Shown here: piece by piece, positions 1 to 9,132 of the stretch
Position numbering within the stretch: position 1 is the first letter of the stretch
Layout: the number at the start of each line of letters is the position of its first letter
DNA from: Saprospiraceae bacterium
GTDB lineage: Bacteria > Bacteroidota > Bacteroidia > Chitinophagales > Saprospiraceae
DNA: 64,000 bases
Reading direction: 5' to 3'
Assembly (NCBI GenBank): GCA_016715105.1
Contig: JADKBO010000032.1
Location: 1 to 64,000 of the forward strand
Made by a program: the position numbers and the translations under genes
The notes under the pieces: model-generated
Seen by the model: the letters and a program-made list of their open reading frames with translations, nothing else
Told to the model about the DNA's origin: nothing
Databases searched by the model: none

Positions 1-420
1 TCCCAACATAGACATGGGTTCAAAATAGATAAAGGAAAACAAAACTGCAGACGTTGCCCCCGAAGCGCCAATAGCACGATAATTATAATTTCCTGCGTAT
101 TTGAAATGAGTTGAAAGATTAGCCAACACGATCATGATGAGGTAAAAACCCAAATATATAAATGGCCCAATTGCTCCAAACAAATCGGCAAACCTCATTT
201 CAACATAATTTCCAAATTGATAAAGGACAAACATGTTGATAAACAAATGGAAAAAATCGGCATGTACAAATCCCGAAGTGAGCATTCTGTAATATTGGCC
301 CTTATTTTTTTCCATGTAAGGATGATGGGCCGCACCTTCAAATAATTGCTGATTGTTTAATGCTGAGAAGGAAGCTATACAAGTGATAATGATGATAACC
401 AATGTAATGGAAAATGTCAT
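1..420 (-). CDS. Rhomboid family intramembrane serine protease, C-terminus beyond window
   Basis: Reading the minus strand from the ATG at 420 gives an open frame of 140 codons that runs off the left edge. The first helix is followed by the stretch HADFFHLFINMFVLYQFG, which matches the rhomboid H-x-x-x-N type motif in TM2, and near the edge GASGATSAVLFSF contains the GxSG motif with the catalytic Ser. The catalytic His expected in TM6 would lie outside the window. Rhomboids cleave transmembrane substrates inside the inner membrane. The start codon overlaps the rlmH stop (ATGA), so the two genes are translationally coupled. Family is secure from the two motifs; substrate is unknown. Confidence 0.85.
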   Translation of the reverse strand, partial: MTFSITLVIIIITCIASFSALNNQQLFEGAAHHPYMEKNKGQYYRMLTSGFVHADFFHLFINMFVLYQFGNYVEMRFADLFGAIGPFIYLGFYLIMIVLANLSTHFKYAGNYNYRAIGASGATSAVLFSFIYFEPMSMLG

Positions 421-896
421 TCGTTGTGGTATTTTTCGTTTTGAATAATGGTGAAAGCCCTATACACTTGTTCTATCAAAAACAACCTGATCATTTGATG
501 ACTGAAGGTCAAGTTGGATAATGAAAACAACAAATTTGCCCGAGCTCTGATGTTTGCGGCTAATCCAAAAGCACCGCCAATGATAAAAATTAATCTTTTA
601 GTACTTTCAATTTGCCTTTGTTCGATGAAAGAAGCTAGGCCTTTGGATGAAAAAATTTTACCGCCTTCGTCACACAAAACCACATAATCATCATTTTGAA
701 TCACTTTCAAAAACTGCTCCCCTTCTTTATGGAGCAAATCCTCTGTGTTTGAAAATTTCTTAACGTCGGGCAACCACATCAGCTCAAAGTTGGTATAATG
801 AATCAATCTTTTTAGATAAACTTGGATGCCTTGATCTAAGTAAGTTTCATTCGTTTTACCAATTCCTACAATAACAACCTTCACGCAGATGGACAT
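417..896 (-). CDS. rlmH: 23S rRNA (pseudouridine1915-N3)-methyltransferase RlmH
   Basis: SPOUT-class methyltransferase that uses SAM to methylate pseudouridine 1915 in helix 69 of 23S rRNA on assembled ribosomes. The protein is 159 aa, close to the usual 155. The SAM-binding knot is visible as FIIGGAFGL (about residues 104-112) and the family C-terminal tail YHNE (156-159) corresponds to YHRE in E. coli. The annotated ATG gives MSICVKVVIV; an in-frame GTG at 884 would give the more family-typical start MKVVIVGIGKT, so the true start may be four codons downstream. It lies downstream of rplS behind a terminator hairpin and overlaps the rhomboid gene by 4 bp. The central motif has F where many homologues have D or E. 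Confidence 0.95.
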   Translation of the reverse strand: MSICVKVVIVGIGKTNETYLDQGIQVYLKRLIHYTNFELMWLPDVKKFSNTEDLLHKEGEQFLKVIQNDDYVVLCDEGGKIFSSKGLASFIEQRQIESTKRLIFIIGGAFGLAANIRARANLLFSLSNLTFSHQMIRLFLIEQVYRAFTIIQNEKYHNE

Positions 897-904
897 TTAT
901 GAAA

Positions 905-932
905 CAAAAAAAGGGGCCATTAAGAGCCCCTT
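905..932 (-). terminator. Intrinsic terminator after rplS
   Basis: On the minus strand AAGGGGC, an 8-nt loop and GCCCCTT are followed by a T run. It sits directly after the rplS stop and before the rlmH start, so it should end or attenuate the rplS transcript. Confidence 0.8.
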
Positions 933-957
933 CAAATATATCCTTAAAAGACAAGAA

Positions 958-1329
958 TTAAGATCTTCTCTCTTTGATTTTTGATTTTTTACCTACAAGA
1001 CTTCTCAAGTAGAATAATTTTGCTCTTCTTACTTTACCTCTCTTCAACACTTCAATTTCAGCAATTGATGGTGAGAAATAAGGAAAAATTCTTTCAACAC
1101 CAACACCGTTTGACATTTTTCTTACAGTAAAGGTCTTAGTTGCTCCAGAACCACCCATGGCAATCACATCGCCTTTGTATACCTGGATTCTTTCTTTTGC
1201 TCCTTCTATAATTTTATAACTAACCGCGATGGCATCTCCTGGTTTGAAATCAGGAAATTGTCTTGCTGGTGTAAGCTGCTCGTGTACGTAGTTTATCAAG
1301 TTCATCTCAGTAATCTTTACTCTATCCAA
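958..1329 (-). CDS. rplS: 50S ribosomal protein bL19
   Basis: Ribosomal protein bL19, at the 30S-50S interface. The 123-aa product has the expected features: FKPGDAIAVSYKIIEGAKERIQVYKGDVIA in the first half, the glycine-rich turn GSGATKTFTVRKMSNGVGVERIFPYFSP, and a basic C-terminus (LRSLVGKKSKIKERRS). Length is slightly above E. coli (115 aa). It has its own Bacteroidota-type promoter immediately upstream and its own terminator downstream, consistent with a strongly expressed monocistronic unit rather than the trmD-rimM-rplS operon known in proteobacteria. Confidence 0.98.
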   Translation of the reverse strand: MDRVKITEMNLINYVHEQLTPARQFPDFKPGDAIAVSYKIIEGAKERIQVYKGDVIAMGGSGATKTFTVRKMSNGVGVERIFPYFSPSIAEIEVLKRGKVRRAKLFYLRSLVGKKSKIKERRS

Positions 1330-1341
1330 AATTTAGGACTG

Positions 1342-1371
1342 CAAAGGTAATCTTATTTTCTGAATACGCAA
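1342..1371 (-). promoter_or_regulatory. Bacteroidota-type promoter of rplS
   Basis: On the minus strand TTG (1371-1369), exactly 19 bp, then TACCTTTG (1349-1342). This fits the -33/-7 consensus TTG-N19-TAnnTTTG of the primary sigma factor of Bacteroidota. It places the transcript start only a few bases upstream of the rplS ATG at 1329, so the leader is very short. Confidence 0.8.
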
Positions 1372-1540
1372 TACTTTGTTTGATTTTTTTATCTTATATA
1401 TTAAAATAAATATAATACTTGTTTGTCCTTTGTCAGCTTGCGGGGGCCAACCAGCGGTTCTAGCTCAAAAACGATCACAGGCCAGACTCTCTGCTTTTCA
1501 CAATATTGCGTGTTATTCAGATTTTATACTACCTGCTCTA

Positions 1541-1579
1541 AACTTTCCACTTTATAACTTTCAAACTTTATGAACTTTT
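1541..1579. repeat. AT-rich ACTTTATGAACTTT-type intergenic repeat
   Basis: The gap between rplS and the next gene (1330-1609) carries imperfect copies of AACTTTCCACTTTATAACTTTCAAACTTTATGAACTTT. The same words recur at 39.39-39.52 kb between unrelated genes, so this is a dispersed low-complexity element. The rest of the gap holds the rplS promoter; I see no gene. Confidence 0.5.
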
Positions 1580-1609
1580 GCATTCCAGTTCAGGTCTGCA
1601 ATTTCGCAT

Positions 1610-3934
1610 CTATCTCAACAAAGTAACACTACCCTGCTTCTGCTGCTTATTCCCTTGAACATCCTCATATTCAATCAAATAAATATAAACATCATTGGGA
1701 GCAGGAACGCCAGTATTAAACTTTAAACCATTCCAACCGTACAAAGGGTCATTGCTGGTAAAAATCATTTCACCATAGCGATTGTAAACTTGCATAGTAT
1801 AGACATTGATACCCCTGAATAATCCTTTAGGTTTGAAGTCGTCATTCAATTGATCATTATTGGGTGTAAAGGCGTCTGGCACGTACAGAAAATTTTCAGC
1901 TCGCAGCTGCACTACCTTACTCAAAGTGTCAAAACAACCTTGACTATTGAAAACTTTCTGGATGATCACATAAGTTCCAGTATCCGTAAATGTGTAACTT
2001 GGATTGTCTTCACTCGATGTTGTTAATTCACCAAATTGCCATTTGATAAACTCTGAACCTTTGGACAAATCTGTCAAGTCCACTTTGAAGGTGCCATTGA
2101 TCTGATTTTCTAAACTCAATTCAAAATTCGCTACTGGTTTCTCCTTAACATCTATCAACGAAGTAAAAGTTCTGGAAGCAGTACAATTAGACGGTGATTT
2201 TACTGAAAGGGACACATTGTATAAACCGGTCTCTTCGTAAGTATTTACACCCTGAAAAGATTTTGAAGTATTGCCATCTCCATAGTCCCAAGTGATGTCA
2301 TAAGCTGGTGTAATGTATTGAGATGCGTTGAGAAAATTGACCGTTGCAGGTGCGCATGCCAAGAAAACATCAGGTTTTATATTGAGCAGTGATGGTACAG
2401 GAAAATAGTCAGAGGTAAAACTAGCGGTATCTATACATCCATCTCTGTTCCGAACCAACAAAGAAATATTCTTTTTACCCGGGCTCAAGAAAGAAAATAC
2501 AGGCGAAAATACATTGCTGGTATCTTCCCTATTGAAATTCCAAATGACTGTATCATAAGGCACTGCCGACGTTGAGGTATTGGTAAAAACCCAAGGTGCA
2601 ATTTGACAAGAATCAAAACCTACATCAAAATCAGCTGTTAGCTTTGGTTTTACATTCATCACAATTTGTATGGTGTCAATACATTCTGGAAATTGAGGAA
2701 TGACAACCAGAGCAGATTTGTATGTGCCAAAACCAGGGTAAGTAACCATGAGGTCTTTTTCTGCACTTTTAAGCGTATCATTCCCTATTTGGTAGATCCA
2801 TTCATACCTTATAGGTCCTGTAGTGTTCACAATGCTGGTATTGCGATATAAAACATCGGTTATACCGCATGCTTTCATATATATCGTATCATTCCTGAAT
2901 GAATTCAGGACTATTTCTTTATCAGGCGAATTGTCTTCTCCAGTCGTAAAAGGATAAAACACTCTATTACATGCTTCAGGACCGGCTACGAGTAATTGAA
3001 AATCCCTTAATATTTCTCCAATCAACACGCCTCGCCGATATTCCTTGACGCAAACACCAATCAAAAACAATCCAGAGGCTGTGGGTTTTCCCGTAATGAA
3101 ACCTGTCCTTCTATCAATAGACAAGCCAGGTGAGCCCAACAATGGGTTGGTCGCAGAGAAGTTTCCTGCAAATTGTACCCTATTGTATGGTGGCAAACAT
3201 CTGGCAGGATTGGGGCTTACACCATCACATCTAAAAGGATCCTCATTGGCATTGGTTCCGAATGTTCCGCCAGCCACATAAGGCGCACAAAATTCGTAAA
3301 CCAATGAATCTCCATCCACATCTATAGCAGAATTATCCACATTCAAATTATCATTTACACACATGAACAATCTTGGAGAAACTATAAAATTTGGACTACT
3401 ATTGCAGGCGTTTATGGCTTCTTTAGAAATGGTGAGTGATATGGCTGTACCTGATCCACCCGGATTGACTACATTGGTGATGTTGTCATTTCTGCAGCAT
3501 CGCTGGTAAACAATGTAGTAATCATTGTCCCAAGGCAAATCCAATTCAAAAATATAAAATCCCCTTTCGGCTTCAAAGCTAGAAGGCGCTTCCACGCATG
3601 GACTAAAAGATTTGATGGGATCATTCAGATTGTTTCTCAGCGGCTCTTGGGTGGTAAGTAAGTGTTGGTAGCTTTGATTTGAGAGTTTCCTATAAATACC
3701 AACATTGATTATTTTATCTAATTCTGCACCATTGGAGGACTTATCTCTATATGCGATGATGGTCACTCTTACTTTACTCGTTCGGAGGTTTGGATTTTGA
3801 CCCAAACATTCATAAGTCATTTCCGAACCTATAATATGTTTGGAGTTGGCGATATTAAAGCCCGCCAAAAACATCAGCATCAGTGAAAAATATTTTAAAT
3901 AACTCCGTTTGATCATCATACTATTACTTACCAT
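1610..3934 (-). CDS. Secreted PKD-domain protein with gliding-motility/T9SS type B C-terminal domain
   Basis: A 774-aa exported protein. The N-terminus holds a hydrophobic signal segment (about residues 12-31, YLKYFSLMLMFLAGFNIANS). The middle has PKD-like repeats (around 430-680, e.g. ITWDYGDGNTS and IKWQFGE). The last ~95 residues, starting FLYVPDAFTPNNDQLNDDFKP, are the gliding-motility-associated C-terminal domain used as a type B sorting signal by the type IX secretion system. It is therefore predicted to be a cell-surface or secreted adhesin-like protein. The upstream DUF547 gene overlaps its first ATG by 11 bp; starts at MMIKRSY or MIKRSY would remove the overlap and look more like a signal peptide. 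It is the last gene of the TonB receptor operon. Ligand unknown. Confidence 0.85.
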   Translation of the reverse strand: MVSNSMMIKRSYLKYFSLMLMFLAGFNIANSKHIIGSEMTYECLGQNPNLRTSKVRVTIIAYRDKSSNGAELDKIINVGIYRKLSNQSYQHLLTTQEPLRNNLNDPIKSFSPCVEAPSSFEAERGFYIFELDLPWDNDYYIVYQRCCRNDNITNVVNPGGSGTAISLTISKEAINACNSSPNFIVSPRLFMCVNDNLNVDNSAIDVDGDSLVYEFCAPYVAGGTFGTNANEDPFRCDGVSPNPARCLPPYNRVQFAGNFSATNPLLGSPGLSIDRRTGFITGKPTASGLFLIGVCVKEYRRGVLIGEILRDFQLLVAGPEACNRVFYPFTTGEDNSPDKEIVLNSFRNDTIYMKACGITDVLYRNTSIVNTTGPIRYEWIYQIGNDTLKSAEKDLMVTYPGFGTYKSALVVIPQFPECIDTIQIVMNVKPKLTADFDVGFDSCQIAPWVFTNTSTSAVPYDTVIWNFNREDTSNVFSPVFSFLSPGKKNISLLVRNRDGCIDTASFTSDYFPVPSLLNIKPDVFLACAPATVNFLNASQYITPAYDITWDYGDGNTSKSFQGVNTYEETGLYNVSLSVKSPSNCTASRTFTSLIDVKEKPVANFELSLENQINGTFKVDLTDLSKGSEFIKWQFGELTTSSEDNPSYTFTDTGTYVIIQKVFNSQGCFDTLSKVVQLRAENFLYVPDAFTPNNDQLNDDFKPKGLFRGINVYTMQVYNRYGEMIFTSNDPLYGWNGLKFNTGVPAPNDVYIYLIEYEDVQGNKQQKQGSVTLLR

Positions 3935-5048
3935 TCAAACTCCAATCATAAGTTTTAAATTCAATTTTGGCATTTTGGGAAACAGTAACTCCACTGTACT
4001 TTGTCAAAAATTCCGGAATACTGCCAAAGTCTTTACCATACCAATCAAATATACTTGAAACGACTACTTTACTAGCTGTAATGTCATTCATAGCTTTATT
4101 TCTTACAAAAGCTTTGGCATTTTGTTCTAGAAGTGTTTGAACATTGCTCGGTAAATAAGCTGTATTATCCAAGGGTGGACATGATTTTGCACCACAATTT
4201 AGCGCAAAATGAATCCTAGGATCTTTAAATTGGGGACGGACAATCGTATTTTCTATATCATTTAAACTATACTTTGTAGTACCCAAGGTTATCCACTTAC
4301 TATCCCATATTTTACCACCACTGAGGTCTTTGATGCTTTTTAAAGGATAATTTTTCAAAATGACCTTAATTGTAAAAGCATTGTAAGCATTTATCCAATA
4401 GGCCAATTTTTGATCTCTGGACCAAGAGGCTGCAGGCGTATTATCAGACAAAAGTTTGAGGTACTCGTCCAATTGAGCTTCTTTAGCCTTCAAGGCTTTG
4501 TAGTCTACTACACCTGTGCCTGAAACGTGAGCACTTAATAGGCTTTGTAAAATTTCGTGTTTATGTACATCAGCAGCAGCAGGGGCAACTACTTCTTTTT
4601 CCTTCGGTGTTTCGACTTTTGGTATTTCTGGAACTCCAACTTTTACTGTGGTTATGGTCAAAGCAGAATTTCCAGTATCAGCATTATTTTTTTCTTTTGC
4701 TTCAATGACTTCCACTCCTTTTTGCTCAATTTTCCCTATTGTCAACTTTGGACCTTGTTGGGCAGGTTTTGTCTCCGCTTTGCTTGGTGAAGTTGTAGTT
4801 GTTGTTTTATTTGGTACAGGTGTAACAGGAGTTTCTGTTTTTTGCAATTCCCCTTCCGTCTTATTTACTTCTTGTGTTGTTGCCACGATTTCCTCACTGT
4901 CCACCTCATCTATTTGCAAGTTGTCCATACCATCTTGAATAACCACATTGGGTTTATTTGATTCTGATTTGCAGGCTACAACACTGATCAGAAAGAAACC
5001 AAACAGCAATAAGAAAGTAGGTATTTTATTGATCATTCTCAAAATCAT
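3924..5048 (-). CDS. DUF547 domain lipoprotein
   Basis: A 374-aa predicted lipoprotein with lipobox SVVAC near residue 26. Residues ~30-165 form a Thr/Pro/Lys/Glu-rich, probably disordered linker. The C-terminal half is a DUF547 domain with its hallmark blocks LAYWINAYNAFTIKVILKNYP and HFALNCGAKSCPPL; the Cys pair in this motif is conserved in the family. The molecular activity of DUF547 is not established to my knowledge. The gene follows the TonB receptor after 20 bp and overlaps the T9SS protein gene, so the three are almost certainly co-transcribed. An alternative start at MINKIPTFLLLF is possible. Confidence 0.85.
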   Translation of the reverse strand: MILRMINKIPTFLLLFGFFLISVVACKSESNKPNVVIQDGMDNLQIDEVDSEEIVATTQEVNKTEGELQKTETPVTPVPNKTTTTTSPSKAETKPAQQGPKLTIGKIEQKGVEVIEAKEKNNADTGNSALTITTVKVGVPEIPKVETPKEKEVVAPAAADVHKHEILQSLLSAHVSGTGVVDYKALKAKEAQLDEYLKLLSDNTPAASWSRDQKLAYWINAYNAFTIKVILKNYPLKSIKDLSGGKIWDSKWITLGTTKYSLNDIENTIVRPQFKDPRIHFALNCGAKSCPPLDNTAYLPSNVQTLLEQNAKAFVRNKAMNDITASKVVVSSIFDWYGKDFGSIPEFLTKYSGVTVSQNAKIEFKTYDWSLNGK

Positions 5049-5068
5049 ATTTTTTTTATGTGTTTTAT

Positions 5069-7324
5069 TTAAAATTGATAATCCAGTCTCACTGTATAAT
5101 TTTTTGGAGCCTCAGCAAGTCCTGGCCTTACGGTATATAGTTTATTTTGCAAATTGGCACCAATCAAAGTTATTTTTAATGACTTCAACTGATATCCTAT
5201 TCTGAAATCTATTACACCAAATCCCCCATCATTCAACCTTCTAAAAGCTCCAATTTCAAAAAGGTCTAAACCTTCTACTGGCTCTTCTAGCTGTTTGTCT
5301 ATATTGACGACATTGCTATAATATTGCCACGCAAAACCAAGCATTATTCCTAAATAATTAGCCTCTACATCTGCTTTCGCACTGTGTTTGGACCTGTATT
5401 TCAAAACATTCAACCCAGATGAAACGGATGAGGATACGGCAGTATTGCTTGCAAAGTCTTTATAAATAGGATTGATGTAAGTATAACCAGTGATCGTCGT
5501 TATTGGAATTTTCCAAATATTGAACTTACCAATCAGACTACCTTCAAATCCAGTAATTTTTGTATTACCTACGTTGATTGGTCTAAATCCATAGGGCATG
5601 GTTTCAAAACTGAATTCAATCATGTCCTTGTATGCAGAAACAAAACCACTTAAGTCAAAAAAACCTTTAAAAGCATTGAGTGCAAAGCCTTGTTTGATTC
5701 CAACTTCAGCGGTATACCCGTATTCTGGTTGAAGCAAAGGATTTGGTGAAATCTGAAAACCACCAAAACTGGTATTTACAAATCGCTCAGTTACCGTAGG
5801 ATATCGATAACCTTGTCCCCAAGACAGCCTCAAAGAACTGTATTCATGCAATTTATAGTTGAGTCCAAATCTTGAAATAATGGCACCATCTTTTACTTTT
5901 CCACCAGGAATTTCAAACCCAGCAACCATGGTAGGGCTATCTTGTCTATTGTGTTCATACCTGACTCCAGCTGCTAACATCAAACGATCATTGAATGATT
6001 TCTCCCCTTGCAAGTAAAGGGCAAAGTTCCTATACAAATAGTTTGCATTGCCAAAAAGCTCGGCCTTTGTATCTGTAACTGTCCCGACCAATCCAGATGT
6101 CATGGTCAATCCGATTTCTTCAATATTTTTTTGAAATTGATATTCACCATAAGTTGTAATGCTTGAGTTTGATTGATTGTTGTTATTATTATTGTCTGTA
6201 TAGAAAAACCTCGTCATCACTTTATGTTGATTACCATGACCATCCTTGTATTTCAAACTTGGATCAATCATAAAGCGCAATCTTTTACCAGAAGAAATAG
6301 TGCCAGAAAAGGGCTTATAAATTTCTCTGATGGCATTGCCCCAAAGAAAGAAATCACTGGCATTCACATAATTCAACATGGTGTTGAATGATAATTGGAG
6401 TCGTTCGTTGTGGTAATATTTGGTATTGGCTCCAACTCTTACTTTGTTTTCATAAGTGTCTTTATTAAAACTCTCAAGTTTCCCAACAAAACCATGCATT
6501 CCTACATCCCATTTACCTTGTTTGGAAGCATGAGAAAAACCAGCATTGGCGCGATAACGCATGGTGGTGTCCGCCCACCACTTCGATCTTAAATCTTTAG
6601 GGTCAGCAAAATAAGTACCAGAAGTAAAGACTTGGGTAACAGGTGTTGTTGTTGGTGTTGCTCGTCTGAAATTGACAATACCATTGAGTGCTGCCGAACC
6701 ATACATGGCGGATGCAGCACCTTTCAACACCTCTATCTGTCCAAGATGTTCGATGGGCATATCTCCCCAATTGGCATAACCAGCATCAGCCTGTAAAGCT
6801 GGAATATCATCTATCAGGATCATCACCCTACTCCCTGCGCCATAGGAAAATCCACTCCCACCCCTGATATTTGCTTGACCCCCAACCACTTGCACTCCAG
6901 GTAATTTATTGAGCACCTCACTTCCTGTAGTGGTGTTGATGCTTTGCAATAAAGCTGGTTTGATTACATCAACAGAGACCGTTGATTCACTCAAACTGCG
7001 TTCATACCTACTTGCGGTGACGGTTGTGATATCCAATTCATTGATGGTAGCTTTCAATGTTATTTGAGGGGAAAGATTTGATTTTAAGGCTGTAATGGTT
7101 TGATACCCAACATAACTAATGGTCACACTTTCGCATGACAAGATGGACAAGTCTGCATTTCCATTTTCATCCGTTATCACTCCCTGATCAAAGCAGCTGA
7201 TATTGACCCCAACCAAAGCCTCTTTGGTCTGGAAATCAATGACTTGAATGGTTTGCGCAGCAGCATGGCCAATCAAAAATATGGACCAAAAAATGATAAA
7301 CAAAATTCGTTTCATCTTTTTCAT
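5069..7324 (-). CDS. TonB-dependent outer-membrane receptor
   Basis: A 751-aa outer-membrane active transporter. A signal peptide (MKKMKRILFIIFWSIFLIGHAAAQ) is followed by a carboxypeptidase-regulatory-like domain (~25-100) typical of Bacteroidota receptors. The plug domain (~110-220) contains GGSGFSYGAGSRVMILIDDIP and IEVLKGAASAMYGSAALNGIVNFR. The remainder has the aromatic-rich alternating pattern of a 22-strand barrel and ends in YTVRLDYQF with a terminal Phe. No SusD partner follows, arguing against a polysaccharide utilization locus; vitamin, metal chelate or small ligand uptake are possible. It heads the operon with the DUF547 and T9SS genes. Confidence 0.93.
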   Translation of the reverse strand: MKKMKRILFIIFWSIFLIGHAAAQTIQVIDFQTKEALVGVNISCFDQGVITDENGNADLSILSCESVTISYVGYQTITALKSNLSPQITLKATINELDITTVTASRYERSLSESTVSVDVIKPALLQSINTTTGSEVLNKLPGVQVVGGQANIRGGSGFSYGAGSRVMILIDDIPALQADAGYANWGDMPIEHLGQIEVLKGAASAMYGSAALNGIVNFRRATPTTTPVTQVFTSGTYFADPKDLRSKWWADTTMRYRANAGFSHASKQGKWDVGMHGFVGKLESFNKDTYENKVRVGANTKYYHNERLQLSFNTMLNYVNASDFFLWGNAIREIYKPFSGTISSGKRLRFMIDPSLKYKDGHGNQHKVMTRFFYTDNNNNNNQSNSSITTYGEYQFQKNIEEIGLTMTSGLVGTVTDTKAELFGNANYLYRNFALYLQGEKSFNDRLMLAAGVRYEHNRQDSPTMVAGFEIPGGKVKDGAIISRFGLNYKLHEYSSLRLSWGQGYRYPTVTERFVNTSFGGFQISPNPLLQPEYGYTAEVGIKQGFALNAFKGFFDLSGFVSAYKDMIEFSFETMPYGFRPINVGNTKITGFEGSLIGKFNIWKIPITTITGYTYINPIYKDFASNTAVSSSVSSGLNVLKYRSKHSAKADVEANYLGIMLGFAWQYYSNVVNIDKQLEEPVEGLDLFEIGAFRRLNDGGFGVIDFRIGYQLKSLKITLIGANLQNKLYTVRPGLAEAPKNYTVRLDYQF

Positions 7325-7501
7325 TTAATTCTTACCCAAGAGAAATAACCAATCAGTCTTTAAAATAAAGTTATGAATTTCACCTTACAACTGCCAAATT
7401 ACTAAATCAAATCTAAGAAATGATTTATTAATATTTTGTAGGGCACAATATAAAAGCAAAATCAATCAAAGAATAAATGAGGCAAATGTCTTAATACAAA
7501 C

Positions 7502-7543
7502 AAAAGAACCAGATTTACACTGTTGGTAAATCTGGTCCTTTTC
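7502..7543 (-). terminator. Intrinsic terminator after the TerB-like gene
   Basis: A long inverted repeat, GAACCAGATTTAC / GTAAATCTGGTCC with a short loop, flanked by A and T runs. On the minus strand it ends in TTCTTTTGTTTGT, downstream of the 7596-8081 gene. The rest of 7325-7595 holds the upstream region of the receptor gene and no ORF. Confidence 0.75.
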
Positions 7544-7595
7544 TATTCTTTGATATTAACTGATAAAAGCTTTATATCCAAAGATATTCCAAACT

Positions 7596-8081
7596 TTATT
7601 CTTCTTCCTCTCCTTCTTGAGCAATGATCGGGGTAATCATCGGTAATGTTATTAAATTACTTTCATTTGGTCCTATGCTAAAAAAAGCCAATACACCACC
7701 AGAAGCTTTCGCTACGTGTTTTGCAAAAGAGGTATAACTTTTGTACAAATGTAAAGCTACTAAATGATCCAATTTCCCTAAAATGGGATTAACTTCTTCC
7801 AATCTTTTGGACAATATCGCCTGCCTTTCTGTAGTATTACTAGGTAACTCTTTGATTAGAGCTTCAATATCTTCATGAAAAGTTTTGCCAACTTCTTGAT
7901 AAAAACCAATGAGGTCTTTTGACATTTTATAACTGCGTATGTGTGTCAACTTTTCAGCCCACTCTAATTCGTTTTTGTCTATTTCCCCATCAGCTCCAGC
8001 AATCAGGATGGTAATCTCTGATACAGCCTGGATTAATTTTTTATAATCCCCTTCTGCTAATGATTTAAAATACTCGGTCAT
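7596..8081 (-). CDS. TerB-like helical protein
   Basis: A 161-aa cytoplasmic, mostly helical protein without signal peptide. Residues 17-45 read VSEITILIAGADGEIDKNELEWAEKL, which resembles the metal-binding D-G-x-I-x-x-x-E signature of TerB/DjlA-N domains. The C-terminus ends in an acidic EGEEEE tail. TerB-type domains are linked to stress responses and membrane-associated complexes, but nothing here shows tellurite resistance. The gene stands alone, with a terminator downstream. Function is unknown; the family assignment rests on one motif. Confidence 0.55.
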   Translation of the reverse strand: MTEYFKSLAEGDYKKLIQAVSEITILIAGADGEIDKNELEWAEKLTHIRSYKMSKDLIGFYQEVGKTFHEDIEALIKELPSNTTERQAILSKRLEEVNPILGKLDHLVALHLYKSYTSFAKHVAKASGGVLAFFSIGPNESNLITLPMITPIIAQEGEEEE

Positions 8082-8152
8082 ATTTATTGTATTTTTAATT
8101 CTGTCGGCAAATGTAAAATAATAGAATTATTATCAATGCATACCAGCATGTT

Positions 8153-8530
8153 TTATTCGTTACAGGCCTTTTTCAAATTGCTAACGTTGTTGGGTAGATA
8201 TTGTTTATCATCGCCAAATTGATGGTTTAAAAAGTTGATCAAATTTGCAAGATCAATATCAGAAAGTTGATCAAATGCTGGCATGGCAAGTGACCTATTT
8301 TCGAGATTTATTCTGCCTTTAGTGATGGTACAGGTGAGCAGACCAATGTCTTGGTATAAAGCTTTATTTTTTAAACTTGGAATATTGCCACCCAATCCAC
8401 TACCATCATCCATGTGACAACTTGCACACATGTTTTTATAGACTAATTCTCCCTTTGCATATGGATTACTATCGCACCCGATAAGCAGGAATAAGCAAAG
8501 ACTAAAAAGTAAAAATTTAGATTTGCTCAT
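8153..8530 (-). CDS. Lipoprotein cytochrome c (class I)
   Basis: A 125-aa c-type cytochrome. Lipobox LIGC at residue 19 anchors it to a membrane facing the periplasm. The single haem-binding motif CASCH lies at residues 35-39 and a candidate axial Met at LAMPAF (~80). It overlaps the upstream SCO gene by 14 bp and is the last gene of the operon. Small cytochromes of this type shuttle electrons to terminal oxidases or other periplasmic partners; the pairing with SCO suggests a link to copper-containing respiration. Confidence 0.9.
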   Translation of the reverse strand: MSKSKFLLFSLCLFLLIGCDSNPYAKGELVYKNMCASCHMDDGSGLGGNIPSLKNKALYQDIGLLTCTITKGRINLENRSLAMPAFDQLSDIDLANLINFLNHQFGDDKQYLPNNVSNLKKACNE

Positions 8531-9119
8531 CGAGCAATTTTTGTATATCTGCTATCAGTTTTGGAGTAGTCTCTGGATCTGTCCCTTCACTGAATGATCT
8601 GATTTGGCCTTTCTGATCTACTAGAATAATTTTACCGCTATGATCAAAACCTCCGGGAGATTCTGCATCTTCAAAAGCTACAATGAAATAATCATTGGCA
8701 AGTTCATATGTAAAATCTTTTTCCCCTTGCAAAAACCACCATTTTGATTGATCGACTTGCAAATTAGCAGCATAAGTTTTTAATTTTTCAGGCGTGTCTC
8801 TCTTTGGATCGATAGTAAATGAAACCAGTTTTACACGATCATCATTTTTATAAGCATCATAAACTTTGAGCATTTCCTTGGTAACCTTAGGACATATAGA
8901 AGGACATGATGTAAAAAAGAAGTCAGTAATGTAAATGTAGGGTTTCAATGAGTCATTGGTCACGACTACACTGTCTTGTCTCAAATAAGACCAATCCCTT
9001 ACGTGGTGGTAAATTGTTTTGCCATCTTCCTGAGCGGTATTTCCTAATATGGGCAATGTCTTATCTTCTTTGCACGCTGCCAAAGAAATGATCAAACCAA
9101 GAATTATAAAATATTTCAT
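8517..9119 (-). CDS. SCO1/SenC family copper chaperone or thiol-disulfide protein
   Basis: A 200-aa lipoprotein (SLAAC, Cys16) with a thioredoxin-like SCO fold. The copper ligands are present: C72 and C76 in TSCPSICPK and H160 in GGFDHSGK. SCO proteins deliver copper to the CuA centre of cytochrome c oxidase or act as thiol reductases. Upstream is a small lipoprotein gene (13 bp gap) and downstream a cytochrome c gene (overlap), forming one operon. No oxidase subunit lies in the window, so the target cannot be named. Confidence 0.92.
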   Translation of the reverse strand: MKYFIILGLIISLAACKEDKTLPILGNTAQEDGKTIYHHVRDWSYLRQDSVVVTNDSLKPYIYITDFFFTSCPSICPKVTKEMLKVYDAYKNDDRVKLVSFTIDPKRDTPEKLKTYAANLQVDQSKWWFLQGEKDFTYELANDYFIVAFEDAESPGGFDHSGKIILVDQKGQIRSFSEGTDPETTPKLIADIQKLLDEQI

Positions 9120-9132
9120 GTTATGAGGAGGA

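Noticed and set aside
1376..1573. 65-codon plus-strand frame upstream of rplS
   Set aside because: Lies in the repeat-bearing gap, overlaps the rplS promoter, no recognisable features.
4557..4938. Two plus-strand frames inside the DUF547 gene
   Set aside because: They mirror the low-complexity Thr/Pro/Lys linker of the lipoprotein on the minus strand.
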